Position numbers and translations under genes: made by a program. From Phytobacter palmae (GTDB lineage Bacteria; Pseudomonadota; Gammaproteobacteria; Enterobacterales; Enterobacteriaceae): a stretch of 64,000 nucleotides of DNA. The first letter of the stretch is position 1. Each line of letters starts with the position of its first letter. The stretch is taken from the NCBI GenBank assembly GCA_900112785.1, contig FONB01000002.1:310001-374000 (forward strand). The letters run 5' to 3'. The notes under the pieces were generated by a model. The model ran no database searches, had not been told where the DNA came from, and was given only the letters and a program-made list of their open reading frames with translations. Positions 1 through 8,525 of this stretch are shown in pieces.

Positions 1-47
1 GCATTTAAAAGAATATAGACGCACTAATCCACTGAGGAATAAAGGAA

Positions 48-452
48 ATGGCTTACATAGCAGCAACGCCACGGGCTTACATCGGGCAATCTGTTGGCAG
101 CGGCCAGTGTGTGGCATTAACTCAAAAGGCAGCCAATATGCCCCGAACGGCAGCATGGAGACGCGGCGTACTGGTTAAAGGAAATACATCAATTGCCCCC
201 GGCACTGTAATAGCAACCTTTGACGCAGATGGTCGATACGGGAACCATACCGATGGCAGATCTCATGCGGCTATTTATCTGGGACAGGATTCTACAGGCA
301 TTAAAGTACTCGATCAGTGGATGACATCTTTTACTGACCCGATAACAGGTACTAAATCGCGTAGACCTCACTATGTTAGTGAGAGGATAATCTATTTTAC
401 ACCAAAGCCACGCCCTGAAAATGTAGGGGGGAATTATTATGTTGTGGAGTAA
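48..452 (+). CDS. BPSL0067 family protein, putative amidase toxin
   Basis: A 134-aa protein that I recognise as the BPSL0067 family, small NlpC/P60-like putative peptidoglycan amidases often found with type VI secretion loci. A likely catalytic Cys21 lies in GSGQCVAL, and a likely catalytic His73 in the segment SHAAIYLG at the start of a beta strand, in the order expected for a papain-like fold; Asp89 (VLDQW) could be the third residue. There is no signal peptide, so it would need a secretion system to reach the periplasm. The start ATG at 48 follows an AAAGGA Shine-Dalgarno. Its stop overlaps the next gene by 14 bp, so the two are translationally coupled. Function as an antibacterial effector is inference; no secretion genes are visible here. 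Confidence 0.75.
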   Translation: MAYIAATPRAYIGQSVGSGQCVALTQKAANMPRTAAWRRGVLVKGNTSIAPGTVIATFDADGRYGNHTDGRSHAAIYLGQDSTGIKVLDQWMTSFTDPITGTKSRRPHYVSERIIYFTPKPRPENVGGNYYVVE

Positions 453-810
453 CAAGACAGTAATTTTAAGTTCTGTTTTATTTTTTTATCATGGGTTTAC
501 GTATGCTGAAAAAATCGAATGCCCTCAGTCTTTGACAGAAAATAACAAGAAATATTCACTTTATAATCTTGATGTGTTTGAGGGCCCGCCTAACGAAATG
601 GGATCTTTAATGCCTGATTCCGATGATTCTGCCGTATGGACATTAAGTGATTCTCAGGCTGCGGCTAAAGCTCGTAATACTTCTATGTTTCTCGTTTGTC
701 AGTTTAAAGGGACAAATAAGACGGTTACTTTAAAAATCCCGGCCAGCGCAAAAAAATGCTCAGCATGGTTCGAGGGCAGCGCTGAACACACACACATAGT
801 TTGCGAATAA
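439..810 (+). CDS. STY0301-like exported protein, probable immunity partner
   Basis: A 123-aa protein with an N-terminal signal peptide (hydrophobic residues 8-20, likely cleavage after TYA near residue 23). Four Cys in the mature part (IEC, LVC, KKC and the penultimate C) suggest disulfides in the periplasm. It resembles the STY0301 family, which I recall next to BPSL0067-family genes. The 14-bp overlap with the upstream putative amidase and the periplasmic location fit an immunity protein protecting the peptidoglycan compartment. The pairing is seen in the sequence; the immunity role is inferred. Confidence 0.65.
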   Translation: MLWSNKTVILSSVLFFYHGFTYAEKIECPQSLTENNKKYSLYNLDVFEGPPNEMGSLMPDSDDSAVWTLSDSQAAAKARNTSMFLVCQFKGTNKTVTLKIPASAKKCSAWFEGSAEHTHIVCE

Positions 811-1457
811 GCCCATCTGATTGCCAGATATCGCTGCTGCTGGTGGTTCTGGCAATTACATCCGCACAGAATCGAGAAACGCACAAATTACGGTTCTTCC
901 CGTACCAATACCGCATGAGGCAGATACAGGGCTACAATGGTTAGCTCTGCGACCTACAAAACTTCCGTAGCTATCCCCCTCTTAAAGAGGGTTTATTTCA
1001 GGTTCCCTACTCTCGGTGGGTAAGCCGTCCGACTCGCTCAGAGATAGCCGGTTAACCGGGTAACTTTAGGTTACTACCATCCCGTAAGCCGGTTCTGGAT
1101 TACGGTTTTTACTCTGCAAATTTGCAACATCATGATTTTCTTCATGACGCAAATTAGCGTTACTGGCATCGTCCAGATTTGGACTTTATTGGTTTTGTTC
1201 GTAAAGCAGATCTGCGCCACGAAAATTGTTATCCACCAAATCTGGATATTGTTGATTTCCGTCATGCTAAAAAACCTGCATCATCTAAATGGTGACGAAG
1301 ATAGTTGTCTCAACCTCTATACCACGTGTTGAGGGTAGTATTGAGCAGGAAGGGAGGCCTACGTGGTATCGTATAAGCTGGGACTCAGGCGACTATAAAT
1401 CGCCTCCTGAGCACAAGCTACGGTGAGCGAGGGTGATGACATCAGAAAGGAAAAACA
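811..1457 (+). other. Gene-poor decayed accessory DNA between toxin pair and integrase remnant
   Basis: No intact gene is recognised in these ~650 bases. One frame (1122-1295) reads as a plausible protein after an in-frame TAG at 1155: 45 codons from 1158 beginning RYWHRPDLDF and ending in KKPASSKW. I do not recognise it. Around 980-1080 is a GC-rich stretch with short inverted repeats (for example CGGTTAACCG) that recalls non-coding immunity regions of P4-like satellites, but I cannot establish this. The stretch is best read as a relic of an integrated element. Confidence 0.5.
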
Positions 1458-1776
1458 ATGTCACTCTTTCGCAGAGGTGAAACAGGATACGCATCGTGCT
1501 CCTGCCTGGCGGAAAGCGAATTAATGAAAGTCCTGGCACTGCCGACAAGCGGCTCGCTACTGAACGACATGACAAGCGCGAAGCTGAATTGTGGAGAGTA
1601 GACCGCCTGGGCGATTTCCCGGATGTAACGTTTGATGATGTCTGTATGCGCTGGCTGGAAGAAAAGGCCGAGAAGAAGTCGCTCAATAACGCCTGAAGTC
1701 TCCGGAGCCATTGAAACAGGTTATTAAGTTCGCGCTGGCAACCGGGCTATGGTGGTCGAACATCATCAATCTGGAA
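1458..1776 (+). pseudogene. Broken lambdoid-type tyrosine integrase next to argU
   Basis: The ATG at 1458 starts MSLFRRGET, the typical start of lambdoid/DLP12-type integrases. A 1-base loss near 1496-1502 shifts the frame. From about 1498 the N-terminal arm continues (GKRINES, then [16 protein letters not shown] and [12 protein letters not shown]) until a TGA at 1694. A second fragment from about 1706 ([13 protein letters not shown], then SNIINLEW) is the start of the catalytic domain; roughly 130 residues between them are missing. The expected TGLRRSN is TGLWWSN, so the first catalytic Arg is lost, and everything after LEW is replaced by the tRNA gene. It cannot encode an active recombinase. 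Confidence 0.85.
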
Positions 1777-1853
1777 TGGTACGCCCTACAGGGTTCGAAC
1801 CTGTGACCTACGGCTTAGAAGGCCGTTGCTCTATCCAGCTGAGCTAAGGGCGC
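1777..1853 (-). tRNA. argU: tRNA-Arg(UCU)
   Basis: A 77-nt tRNA on the minus strand with an encoded CCA end (tgg at 1777-1779), acceptor stem GCGCCCT paired with AGGGCGT, T-loop GTTCGAACC and anticodon loop CTTCTAA (anticodon TCT). It reads rare AGA/AGG codons. The location beside folD matches argU of E. coli, a known phage integration site; the integrase relic on its 3' side agrees. Confidence 0.97.
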
Positions 1854-2075
1854 ATTGATATCCCTTACGGGAGAGTTGCGGATCGGGATTATACGGTCAA
1901 CACCTGTCGAGTCAATGGCTTTGCGGTCAGATGCTCGCGAAGTGAGCACCATCCCCCACTTTCTTCACCCTGCCTTTACGCACGAAACATAAACGGTAAC
2001 TGACAGCGCCGCGCACTTCTGACAAAATATAAACATCCCCACTTCTTTTTAGTTACAGATGGAATCCTCTCTCTG

Positions 2076-2942
2076 ATGGCAGCAAAGATTATAGATGGTA
2101 AAACGATTGCGCAGCAGGTGCGCTCTGAGGTTGCTGAAAAGGTGAAAGCCCGCCTGGCAGCCGGAAAACGCGCCCCTGGTCTGGCCGTTATCCTCGTTGG
2201 TAGCAACCCTGCGTCGCAGATTTATGTCGGCAGCAAACGCAAAGCGTGTGAAGAGGTGGGATTCATCTCCCGCTCGTACGATTTGCCGGAAACCACCACC
2301 GAAGCCGAACTGCTGACGCTTATCGACAAGCTCAATGCCGATACCGCAATTGACGGTATCCTGGTGCAGCTTCCGCTGCCTGCCGGTATCGATTATGTCA
2401 AAGTACTGGAGCACATTTCACCGGATAAAGACGTTGACGGTTTCCACCCGTATAACGTTGGCCGCCTGTGCCAGCGCGCGCCGCGTCTGCGCCCATGCAC
2501 CCCGCGTGGTATCGTAACGCTGCTTGAGCGTTACAACATCGATACCTACGGTCTGAACGCGGTAGTGATTGGCGCATCCAATATCGTCGGTCGTCCGATG
2601 AGCATGGAACTGCTGCTGGCTGGTTGTACCACCACCGTGACCCACCGCTTTACTAAAAACCTGCGCCACCATGTGGAAAACGCCGACCTGCTGGTCGTTG
2701 CGGTAGGCAAACCGGGCTTTATTCCGGGCGAATGGATCAAAGAAGGCGCCATTGTAATTGATGTTGGCATCAACCGCCTGGAAAGCGGCAAAGTGGTAGG
2801 CGATGTGGTTTACGAGGACGCCGCCGCGCGTGCTTCGTACATTACTCCCGTTCCGGGCGGCGTAGGCCCGATGACTGTCGCAACCCTGATTCAGAACACG
2901 CTACAGGCGTGTGAAGAGTACCACGACGTGGAGAAAGCATAA
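2076..2942 (+). CDS. folD: Bifunctional methylenetetrahydrofolate dehydrogenase/cyclohydrolase
   Basis: A 288-aa cytosolic enzyme that oxidises 5,10-methylene-THF to 5,10-methenyl-THF (NADP+) and hydrolyses that to 10-formyl-THF, supplying one-carbon units for purines and formyl-Met-tRNA. Catalytic Tyr50 and Lys54 sit in IYVGSKRKA. The Rossmann motif GASNIVGRP lies near residue 165 and the conserved PGGVGPMT near 255-265. Length and sequence match E. coli FolD closely. It ends 1 nt before the ybcJ start, so both probably share a transcript. Confidence 0.98.
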   Translation: MAAKIIDGKTIAQQVRSEVAEKVKARLAAGKRAPGLAVILVGSNPASQIYVGSKRKACEEVGFISRSYDLPETTTEAELLTLIDKLNADTAIDGILVQLPLPAGIDYVKVLEHISPDKDVDGFHPYNVGRLCQRAPRLRPCTPRGIVTLLERYNIDTYGLNAVVIGASNIVGRPMSMELLLAGCTTTVTHRFTKNLRHHVENADLLVVAVGKPGFIPGEWIKEGAIVIDVGINRLESGKVVGDVVYEDAAARASYITPVPGGVGPMTVATLIQNTLQACEEYHDVEKA

Positions 2943-2943
2943 G

Positions 2944-3156
2944 ATGGCGACATTCTCACTGGGCAAGCATCCGCACGTTGAACTCTGCGATCTGCTGAAG
3001 CTGGAAGGCTGGAGCGAAAGCGGCGCGCAGGCGAAGATCGCCATCGACGAAGGCCTGGTCAAAGTCGATGGCAAAGTCGAAACACGTAAACGTTGCAAAA
3101 TCATTGCCGGACAAACCGTTGTATTTCAGGGACAAAGCGTCACTGTCGTCGCCTGA
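2944..3156 (+). CDS. ybcJ: S4-domain RNA-binding protein YbcJ
   Basis: A 70-aa protein made almost entirely of an S4 RNA-binding fold (LEGWSESGAQAKIAIDEGLV then VNG-like VDGKVETRKRCKI). The ATG at 2944 is chosen because it gives the usual family length and begins directly after the folD stop; an in-frame upstream start at 2911 would lie inside folD. It probably binds structured RNA; the specific target is not known to me. Confidence 0.93.
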   Translation: MATFSLGKHPHVELCDLLKLEGWSESGAQAKIAIDEGLVKVDGKVETRKRCKIIAGQTVVFQGQSVTVVA

Positions 3157-3165
3157 TACCCCTCT

Positions 3166-3188
3166 GCAGGCCCACGCGTCGGGCCTGC
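3166..3188. terminator. Perfect hairpin after ybcJ
   Basis: Arms GCAGGCCC and GGGCCTGC with a 7-nt loop, 9 nt after the ybcJ stop. There is no T-run on either side, so it is a transcript-end hairpin rather than a classical intrinsic terminator. Confidence 0.45.
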
Positions 3189-3310
3189 CCCCTCTCAGAT
3201 ATTGCTTAGCCCTGATACGGTCAATAATTGATCGCCTTCAAATAATCACATTTTGCTATGGCCGAAATTGAAATTTCAGTTGCGCGGACGAATCGCTTCT
3301 AACACGATAA

Positions 3311-3337
3311 GTAGAACGTTTTACTATAACGTTCTAC
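3311..3337. promoter_or_regulatory. Tandem AACGTT operators upstream of PTS gene
   Basis: A perfect inverted repeat (GTAGAACGTT, 7-nt spacer, AACGTTCTAC). Each arm also holds an AACGTT core that is itself the centre of an approximate palindrome, with the two centres 13 bp apart. The central AACGTT resembles the MalI operator of E. coli. The LacI/MalI-type regulator at 4987-6003 is the obvious candidate to bind here and repress the PTS gene starting 58 bp downstream. Confidence 0.65.
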
Positions 3338-3394
3338 TGACAATAATCGGGCGTACATCGCGTAACGAATGCCAGGATTCGGGGGAATCACAGC

Positions 3395-4894
3395 ATGAAT
3401 GTGTTAACGGGTTTTATTAAGTCACTCTCAAAGTTGTCAATGATTGGGCGCGCGTTAATGCTGCCTATTTCGTTGCTGCCTGCCGCCGGTTTGCTGCTGG
3501 CGTTTGGCGATAAGTTTCATTTACCGCTGATGATGAACGCCGGTGGGGTTATATTCGATAACCTGCCTCTTCTGTTCGCCATCGGCTCTGCTGTCGGTCT
3601 GGCATCTGAGTCCGGGATTGCTGCCCTTTCTGCGGCCGTGTCGGTGTTCGTCACCAACATTACTATCAGCACTGTGCTGTCGATTACGCCGGAAATGGCT
3701 TCACAGGGCGGGAAATATGCGATGGTTGTCGGTATTCCGTCGCTACAGATGGGGGTTTTCGGCGGACTCATCTGCGGTATCCTCGCCGCCTGGTGCTATA
3801 ACCGCTTCCACACCATGCAGTTACCTGAGTTTTTGGGTTTCTTCTCTGGTAAGCGTTTTGTCGCCATCGCCACTGCGTTTATGTCGTTTATCCTCGGCCT
3901 GCTGCTGCCCTACGTCTGGCAGCATATCCAGGCGGGTATTGATGCGCTCTCCGTTATCGTCAACGGTGATAACCAGGCGGCCTCAACCTTTATCTTTGGC
4001 CTGACAGAACGTGCGCTGATCCCGCTCGGCCTGCACCACATCTGGTATCCGTCGTTCTGGTACTCCTTCGGTGACTACACCACCCAGGCAGGCCAGGTGA
4101 TCCACGGCGACCAGACAATCTGGTTCAAAATGCTGGAAGAAGGCACCAAGTCATTTAGCAGCGATACCTATCAGAACGCCGGTAAATTCATGCAGGGCGA
4201 ATTCCCGCTGATGCTGTTCGCACTGCCAGCCGCATGTCTGGCGATGTACCACGAAGCTCATACCAAAAATAAAAAAATCGCCGCCGGTATTCTCTTCTCC
4301 GCCGCGCTGACCTGTTTCTTAACGGGCATCACAGAACCGGTTGAATTTACCTTTATCTTCGTCGCGCCGATTCTGTATGTGTTTAATGCAATCATGGCAG
4401 GCCTGTCCTACATGACCATGTACCTGATGCATGCGCATATCGCGAAGTCGTTCTCTGCCGGTCTTATTGACTACATTTCGTTTGGTATTCTGCCGTCGTT
4501 TAATGGCTATGAGACAAACTATCTGAATGCGGTGATTATTGGCATACCGATGGCGTTGATCTACTACTTCACCTTCCGTTTTGTCATCCGTCGCTTTGAT
4601 GTGAAAACGCCGGGCCGTACCGAAGTATCTGCGGATGCGAAAGACAAAACAGACGACGAGCTGGTCACCGAGATTGTTGACCTGCTGGGTGGGGCGAAAA
4701 ATATTGATTCCGTTGGTTCCTGTATCACCCGCCTTCGTATTGAAGTGCTGGATGGCAGCAAGGTCGATAAAGAGGGATTGAACGGCGTCGGCGCGCGCGG
4801 TGTAGTCTTTGTCGGTGATAAAGGTGTCCAGGTGATATTCGGTGCCCGGGCGCAGTTTATCGCCCAGTCCATGGCGACATCGCTTGGAAAATAA
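3395..4894 (+). CDS. PTS glucose/maltose-type EIICB permease
   Basis: A 499-aa sugar transporter of the Glc-family phosphotransferase system. An N-terminal membrane EIIC domain (about residues 10-395) contains the substrate-region motif TGITEPVEF. After a charged linker comes a C-terminal EIIB domain (about 420-499) with the phosphorylated Cys443 in GSCITRLR. No EIIA is fused, so the phosphate must come from a separate EIIA such as Crr. It resembles MalX and the Salmonella protein beside the same housekeeping genes. No hydrolase gene accompanies it; the sugar is unknown. It is followed by a hairpin and a LacI-type regulator on the same strand. Confidence 0.88.
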   Translation: MNVLTGFIKSLSKLSMIGRALMLPISLLPAAGLLLAFGDKFHLPLMMNAGGVIFDNLPLLFAIGSAVGLASESGIAALSAAVSVFVTNITISTVLSITPEMASQGGKYAMVVGIPSLQMGVFGGLICGILAAWCYNRFHTMQLPEFLGFFSGKRFVAIATAFMSFILGLLLPYVWQHIQAGIDALSVIVNGDNQAASTFIFGLTERALIPLGLHHIWYPSFWYSFGDYTTQAGQVIHGDQTIWFKMLEEGTKSFSSDTYQNAGKFMQGEFPLMLFALPAACLAMYHEAHTKNKKIAAGILFSAALTCFLTGITEPVEFTFIFVAPILYVFNAIMAGLSYMTMYLMHAHIAKSFSAGLIDYISFGILPSFNGYETNYLNAVIIGIPMALIYYFTFRFVIRRFDVKTPGRTEVSADAKDKTDDELVTEIVDLLGGAKNIDSVGSCITRLRIEVLDGSKVDKEGLNGVGARGVVFVGDKGVQVIFGARAQFIAQSMATSLGK

Positions 4895-4920
4895 CCTTGT
4901 TCGGGTAAGGTAAAATAAGT

Positions 4921-4940
4921 CTCCTGTATTTATACAGGAG
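4921..4940. terminator. Hairpin between PTS gene and regulator
   Basis: A perfect 8-bp stem (CTCCTGTA / TACAGGAG) with a 4-nt loop, 26 nt after the PTS stop. It is followed by GCTTTACTATT, a weak T-rich tail. It probably attenuates transcription into the regulator gene. Confidence 0.5.
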
Positions 4941-4986
4941 GCTTTACTATTTCTGGCTGATTATTCTGTACTTTCAGGGAGCACGA

Positions 4987-6003
4987 TTGAAAAAGGTCAG
5001 CATCATTGATGTCGCTAAACTGGCGGGCGTGTCGGTCTCAACCGTCTCTCTGGTGCTGCGGCAAAAGGGGAAAATCTCCGAAGCCACCATCGAGCGAGTG
5101 CAGTCGGCTATCAATGAGCTGGGATACGTGCACAACATCGCTGCCGCCAACCTGCGCGCCAACACGTCGAACCTGATTGGCCTGATCTTACGCGATTTCA
5201 GCGACAGCTTTTCCATTAAGGTAATGGCAAGCATTGTTCAGGAGCTGGAGCGTAAAGGCTATATGGTCTTCCTGGGACAACCGCTGGACGACAACGAGCA
5301 CCTTGAACGTTGCCTGCTCTCATTTAAGCAACAGGGGGTAGCAGGGGTGATTTATCTCTCCTCGGATACCCTTAATCCGCACCTACCGGAAAAAATCAGC
5401 CAGTGCCCGCTGCCGATGGTGGTGGTGTCCCAATCGCTTCCCGAAGAGAGTTGTAACCTGGTGATGCGCGACAGCCGCCAGGCCGCCAGCCTGGCTACGC
5501 GCTATCTGATTGAACGCGGACACCGCAACATTGCCTATATCGGCGGTATGGAAAAAGACCTGGTACGCCACCAGCGTTTGTTGGGCGTACACAGTGCACT
5601 CAAGCAGTACGGCATGGTGCTGCGTGATGAATATACGCCCGCCTGCAGTGAATCGACCGAATCAGCGAGCCTGGCGACTCGTCATCTGCTGGAGAAAAAC
5701 AATACTATTACCGCCCTGCTGTGCCATTCACCGAACGCGGTGATTGGCTCTATCAGCGGTATTCATCAGGTGGGACGCACCATCGGTAAAGATGTCTTCC
5801 TGACACAGCAGGTGGCGCTGATTGGCTTCGAGGATATGCTCCATGTGAACCTCACCTCCCCCTCATTCACTTATGTCTCGTCTGCCAGCGAAGAGGCAGG
5901 CAAACAGGCGGCGGGGCTGATAATACGTAAACTGCAGGAACCAGATTTGTTAACGCAGACCATTACCCTCTCCGGGCAACTGGTGGTGCGGGAGTCCGCA
6001 TAA
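4987..6003 (+). CDS. LacI-family regulator, MalI-like
   Basis: A 338-aa repressor. The N-terminal LacI helix-turn-helix (IIDVAKLAGVSVSTVSLVL, about residues 4-23) includes the hinge region to about 60, followed by a periplasmic-binding-protein-like sugar-sensing domain to the end. The start is TTG at 4987: it is preceded by AGGGA at 4976-4980 and gives the canonical KKVSIIDVAKLAG start. Its closest family member I know is MalI. Location behind the PTS permease suggests it controls that gene from the AACGTT operators at 3311-3337; the inducer is unknown. Confidence 0.9.
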   Translation: MKKVSIIDVAKLAGVSVSTVSLVLRQKGKISEATIERVQSAINELGYVHNIAAANLRANTSNLIGLILRDFSDSFSIKVMASIVQELERKGYMVFLGQPLDDNEHLERCLLSFKQQGVAGVIYLSSDTLNPHLPEKISQCPLPMVVVSQSLPEESCNLVMRDSRQAASLATRYLIERGHRNIAYIGGMEKDLVRHQRLLGVHSALKQYGMVLRDEYTPACSESTESASLATRHLLEKNNTITALLCHSPNAVIGSISGIHQVGRTIGKDVFLTQQVALIGFEDMLHVNLTSPSFTYVSSASEEAGKQAAGLIIRKLQEPDLLTQTITLSGQLVVRESA

Positions 6004-6027
6004 AAAACGACCATTGCCCCGTTTTTT
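6002..6027. terminator. Weak terminator after LacI-type regulator
   Basis: AAAAAACG pairs with CGTTTTTT around a 10-nt loop, overlapping the regulator stop codon. The long T-run resembles a bidirectional terminator with an A/T-rich stem. Confidence 0.45.
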
Positions 6028-6047
6028 ATCATTATGGGTGCAGACAC

Positions 6048-6152
6048 TCACTCCCACTGTATCGCGGCGGCAACCTCCGCTGCATTCATCATCTCTTCTG
6101 GCGCTAAGACGTTATCTGCCTGATCCCCCACTTTGCGCATCTGACCGGGCAT
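6048..6152 (-). pseudogene. Possible 3' remnant of a lost gene
   Basis: In the 342-bp gap between the regulator and ybcI, the minus strand reads as 34 codons of protein-like sequence (start MPGQMRKVGD, end NAAEVAAAIQWE then TGA). The composition looks like the C-terminal helix of a cytosolic enzyme, perhaps a short-chain dehydrogenase, but I cannot assign it. There is no ribosome binding site and no upstream continuation (TAA in frame). The rest of the gap shows only the ybcI promoter region. Confidence 0.3.
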
Positions 6153-6345
6153 TCGGTTTCGGCATTACCCTGAAAATCGCGTTCACAGGTATGCAGCAGA
6201 GCAAATATGCGCGAGTAGTAATATTAATTATCGTGCCGCATCGCAAGAATGATGTTTTATTTATCCGCTGAGTTTTCAGAAAACAGGCATCCGATGTGTC
6301 CGGCCGCCTCGTCTATACTTTTTTCTTTTTGTTCAAGGACTGACA

Positions 6346-6870
6346 ATGCCAACCGTTATTACTCACGCCGCCGTGCCGCTTTGCCTGGGATTGGGACTGG
6401 GCAGTAAAGTGATCCCCAGAGGATTATTGGTGGCGGGCATTGCCCTTGCGATGTTACCGGATGCCGATGTGCTTGCATTCAAGTTTGGCGTGGCATATGG
6501 CAACGTATTTGGTCATCGCGGCTTCACCCATTCGCTATTGTTTGCCTTTGTGGTGCCGATTCTGGTGACATGGCTGGGGCGACGCTGGTTTAAAGCGAGC
6601 ATGATGCGCTGCTGGGCTTTTTTGACCGTCTCATTGCTGTCGCACAGTTTGCTGGATTCGATTACCACTGGCGGCAAAGGGGTCGGCTGGCTTTGGCCGT
6701 GGTCAGACGAACGGTTTTTTGCCCCCTGGCAGGTGATTAAGGTCGCGCCATTTGCCCTGTCACGGTATATGACGCCTTACGGACACCAGGTGATTATTTC
6801 AGAATTGCTGTGGGTGTGGGTGCCGGGGGTCATTTTGATGGGCCTGTTGTGGCACTGGCGTTCCCGATAA
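6346..6870 (+). CDS. ybcI: YbcI, DUF457 membrane protein (putative metal-dependent hydrolase)
   Basis: A 174-aa inner-membrane protein with about four hydrophobic segments. It has the DUF457/YdjM-type motifs: His at the N-terminus (ITHAAV), LPDADV, and GHRGFTHSLLF, a pattern compatible with metal binding. It matches E. coli YbcI in length and position near folD and cysS. The substrate is unknown. A short REP-like segment follows it. Confidence 0.9.
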   Translation: MPTVITHAAVPLCLGLGLGSKVIPRGLLVAGIALAMLPDADVLAFKFGVAYGNVFGHRGFTHSLLFAFVVPILVTWLGRRWFKASMMRCWAFLTVSLLSHSLLDSITTGGKGVGWLWPWSDERFFAPWQVIKVAPFALSRYMTPYGHQVIISELLWVWVPGVILMGLLWHWRSR

Positions 6871-6883
6871 CTCGTACGGCGTA

Positions 6884-6947
6884 TCCCCGGTCAACGACAG
6901 CGCCGCCGGGGAATTGTCCCGGATGCGGCGAAAACACCTGATCCGGG
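6884..6947. repeat. REP-like palindromes
   Basis: Two adjacent hairpins: TCCCCGG...CCGGGGA (6884-6912) and CCCGGAT...ATCCGGG (6918-6947) with a GCGGCG core typical of enteric REP/BIME elements. They lie between the convergent 3' ends of ybcI and cysS. Confidence 0.6.
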
Positions 6948-6965
6948 CCTGGTTACTTTAGAAAA

Positions 6966-8351
6966 TTACTTACGACGCCAGGTTGTACCCTGAGGGCCAT
7001 CTTCCAGCACGATACCCATCTCATTGAGACGGTCGCGTGCCGCATCTGCCGCCGCCCAGTCCTTCGCTTTGCGCGCATCCAGACGCTGCTGAATCAGCGC
7101 TTCAATCTCAGCCACTTCGCTATCATCGGCCTGCGCACCACTTTGCAGGAACGCATCAGGTTCCTGCTCCAGCAGACCCAGCACAGAAGAGAGCTTACGC
7201 AAATGAGAGGCCAGCGCATTCGCCGCCGCCATATCCTCTGACTTCAGGCGGTTCACTTCACGGGCCATATCAAACAACACGGAATACGCTTCCGGGGTGT
7301 TGAAGTCATCGTTCATCACCTCAACAAAGCGCGCTTCAAACGCCTCGCCACCAGCGGCAGCAACAGACTTATCGGTCCCACGCAGCGCGGTATACAGCCG
7401 CTCCAGCGCTGAACGTGCCTGCTTGAGGTTCTCTTCGCTGTAGTTCAACTGGCTGCGATAGTGGCCAGACATCAGGAAGTAGCGAATGGTCTCGGCGTCG
7501 TAATATTTGAGCACATCACGCACGGTAAAGAAGTTACCCAGCGATTTGGACATCTTCTCGCGATCCACCATCACCATGCCGGAGTGCATCCAGTAATTCA
7601 CATATTCGCCATCATGGGCACAGGTGGACTGGGCAATTTCGTTTTCATGGTGCGGGAACATCAGGTCCGAACCACCGCCGTGAATATCAAAATGATTACC
7701 CAATTGTTTGCAGTTCATCGCAGAACATTCAATGTGCCAGCCCGGACGCCCTTCGCCCCACGGAGAGGTCCAGCTCGGCTCGCCAGGCTTTGACATCTTC
7801 CACAACACGAAGTCCATCGGGTTACGTTTCACATCCACGACATCCACACGCGCTCCCGCCTGCAGTTGATCAAGATCCTGGCGCGACAGTTGACCATAAT
7901 TGGGGTCCGTCGGCACAGAGAACATCACATCGCCGTTCTCCGCCACATAGGCGTGACCCCGGGCGATCAACTGTTCAGTGATTTCGATGATCTCATGGAT
8001 ATGATGCGTCGCGCGCGGCTCCATGTCCGGTCGCAGAATATTGAGCGCATCAAAATCTTTGTGCATTTCAGCGATCATTCTGTCGACCAGCGCCACAAAG
8101 CTTTCGCCGTTTTCATTGGCGCGTTTAATAATTTTGTCGTCGATATCGGTGATATTGCGCACGTATTTCAGCTTGTAGCCAATAAAACGCAAGTAGCGGG
8201 CGACCACATCAAACGCCACAAAAGTACGGCCATGACCGATATGACAAAGATCGTAAACAGTGATACCACACACGTACATGCCGACTTCCCCGGCATGGAT
8301 AGGTTTGAATTCCTCTTTTTGGCGCGTCAGTGTATTGAAGATTTTTAACAT
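6966..8351 (-). CDS. cysS: Cysteinyl-tRNA synthetase
   Basis: A 461-aa class I aminoacyl-tRNA synthetase charging tRNA-Cys. The HIGH-type signature HIGHGRT lies near residues 37-43 and the KMSKS loop (EKMSKSLGN) near 265-272. Zinc-ligand candidates are Cys28 (YVCG) plus the CSAMNC and HHENE segments in the middle. The start is the ATG at 8351 (MLKIFNTL), which gives exactly the E. coli length; an upstream in-frame Met at 8426 would add 25 unrelated residues. It is divergent from ppiB, with 174 bp between the start codons for both promoters. Confidence 0.98.
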   Translation of the reverse strand: MLKIFNTLTRQKEEFKPIHAGEVGMYVCGITVYDLCHIGHGRTFVAFDVVARYLRFIGYKLKYVRNITDIDDKIIKRANENGESFVALVDRMIAEMHKDFDALNILRPDMEPRATHHIHEIIEITEQLIARGHAYVAENGDVMFSVPTDPNYGQLSRQDLDQLQAGARVDVVDVKRNPMDFVLWKMSKPGEPSWTSPWGEGRPGWHIECSAMNCKQLGNHFDIHGGGSDLMFPHHENEIAQSTCAHDGEYVNYWMHSGMVMVDREKMSKSLGNFFTVRDVLKYYDAETIRYFLMSGHYRSQLNYSEENLKQARSALERLYTALRGTDKSVAAAGGEAFEARFVEVMNDDFNTPEAYSVLFDMAREVNRLKSEDMAAANALASHLRKLSSVLGLLEQEPDAFLQSGAQADDSEVAEIEALIQQRLDARKAKDWAAADAARDRLNEMGIVLEDGPQGTTWRRK

Positions 8352-8525
8352 CGAAGATTCCATGTAGACGTGTGTGGAACGGAAAAACGCATATATTACC
8401 TGTAATTCAATCCCGAAGCAGCACACTTTGCAAGGTGATCCAACCTCCCGGTTATGCTATAACAGGCGACTATCACTGACCCACAGTCGGGTCTGCGCAC
8501 CACTCTACCGGAACAGGATGCAAAA

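Noticed and set aside
1132-1332. 66-codon frame in the island remnant
   Set aside because: Hydrophobic Ile/Leu-rich shadow of the more plausible neighbouring frame at 1122-1295; no ribosome binding site.
6014-6271. 85-codon plus-strand frame after the LacI-type regulator
   Set aside because: No Shine-Dalgarno and non-protein-like composition; the minus-strand fragment at 6048-6152 is the more protein-like reading.
8352-8426. 25-residue N-terminal extension of CysS
   Set aside because: The extension is not conserved and overlaps the promoter region; ATG at 8351 gives the known length.
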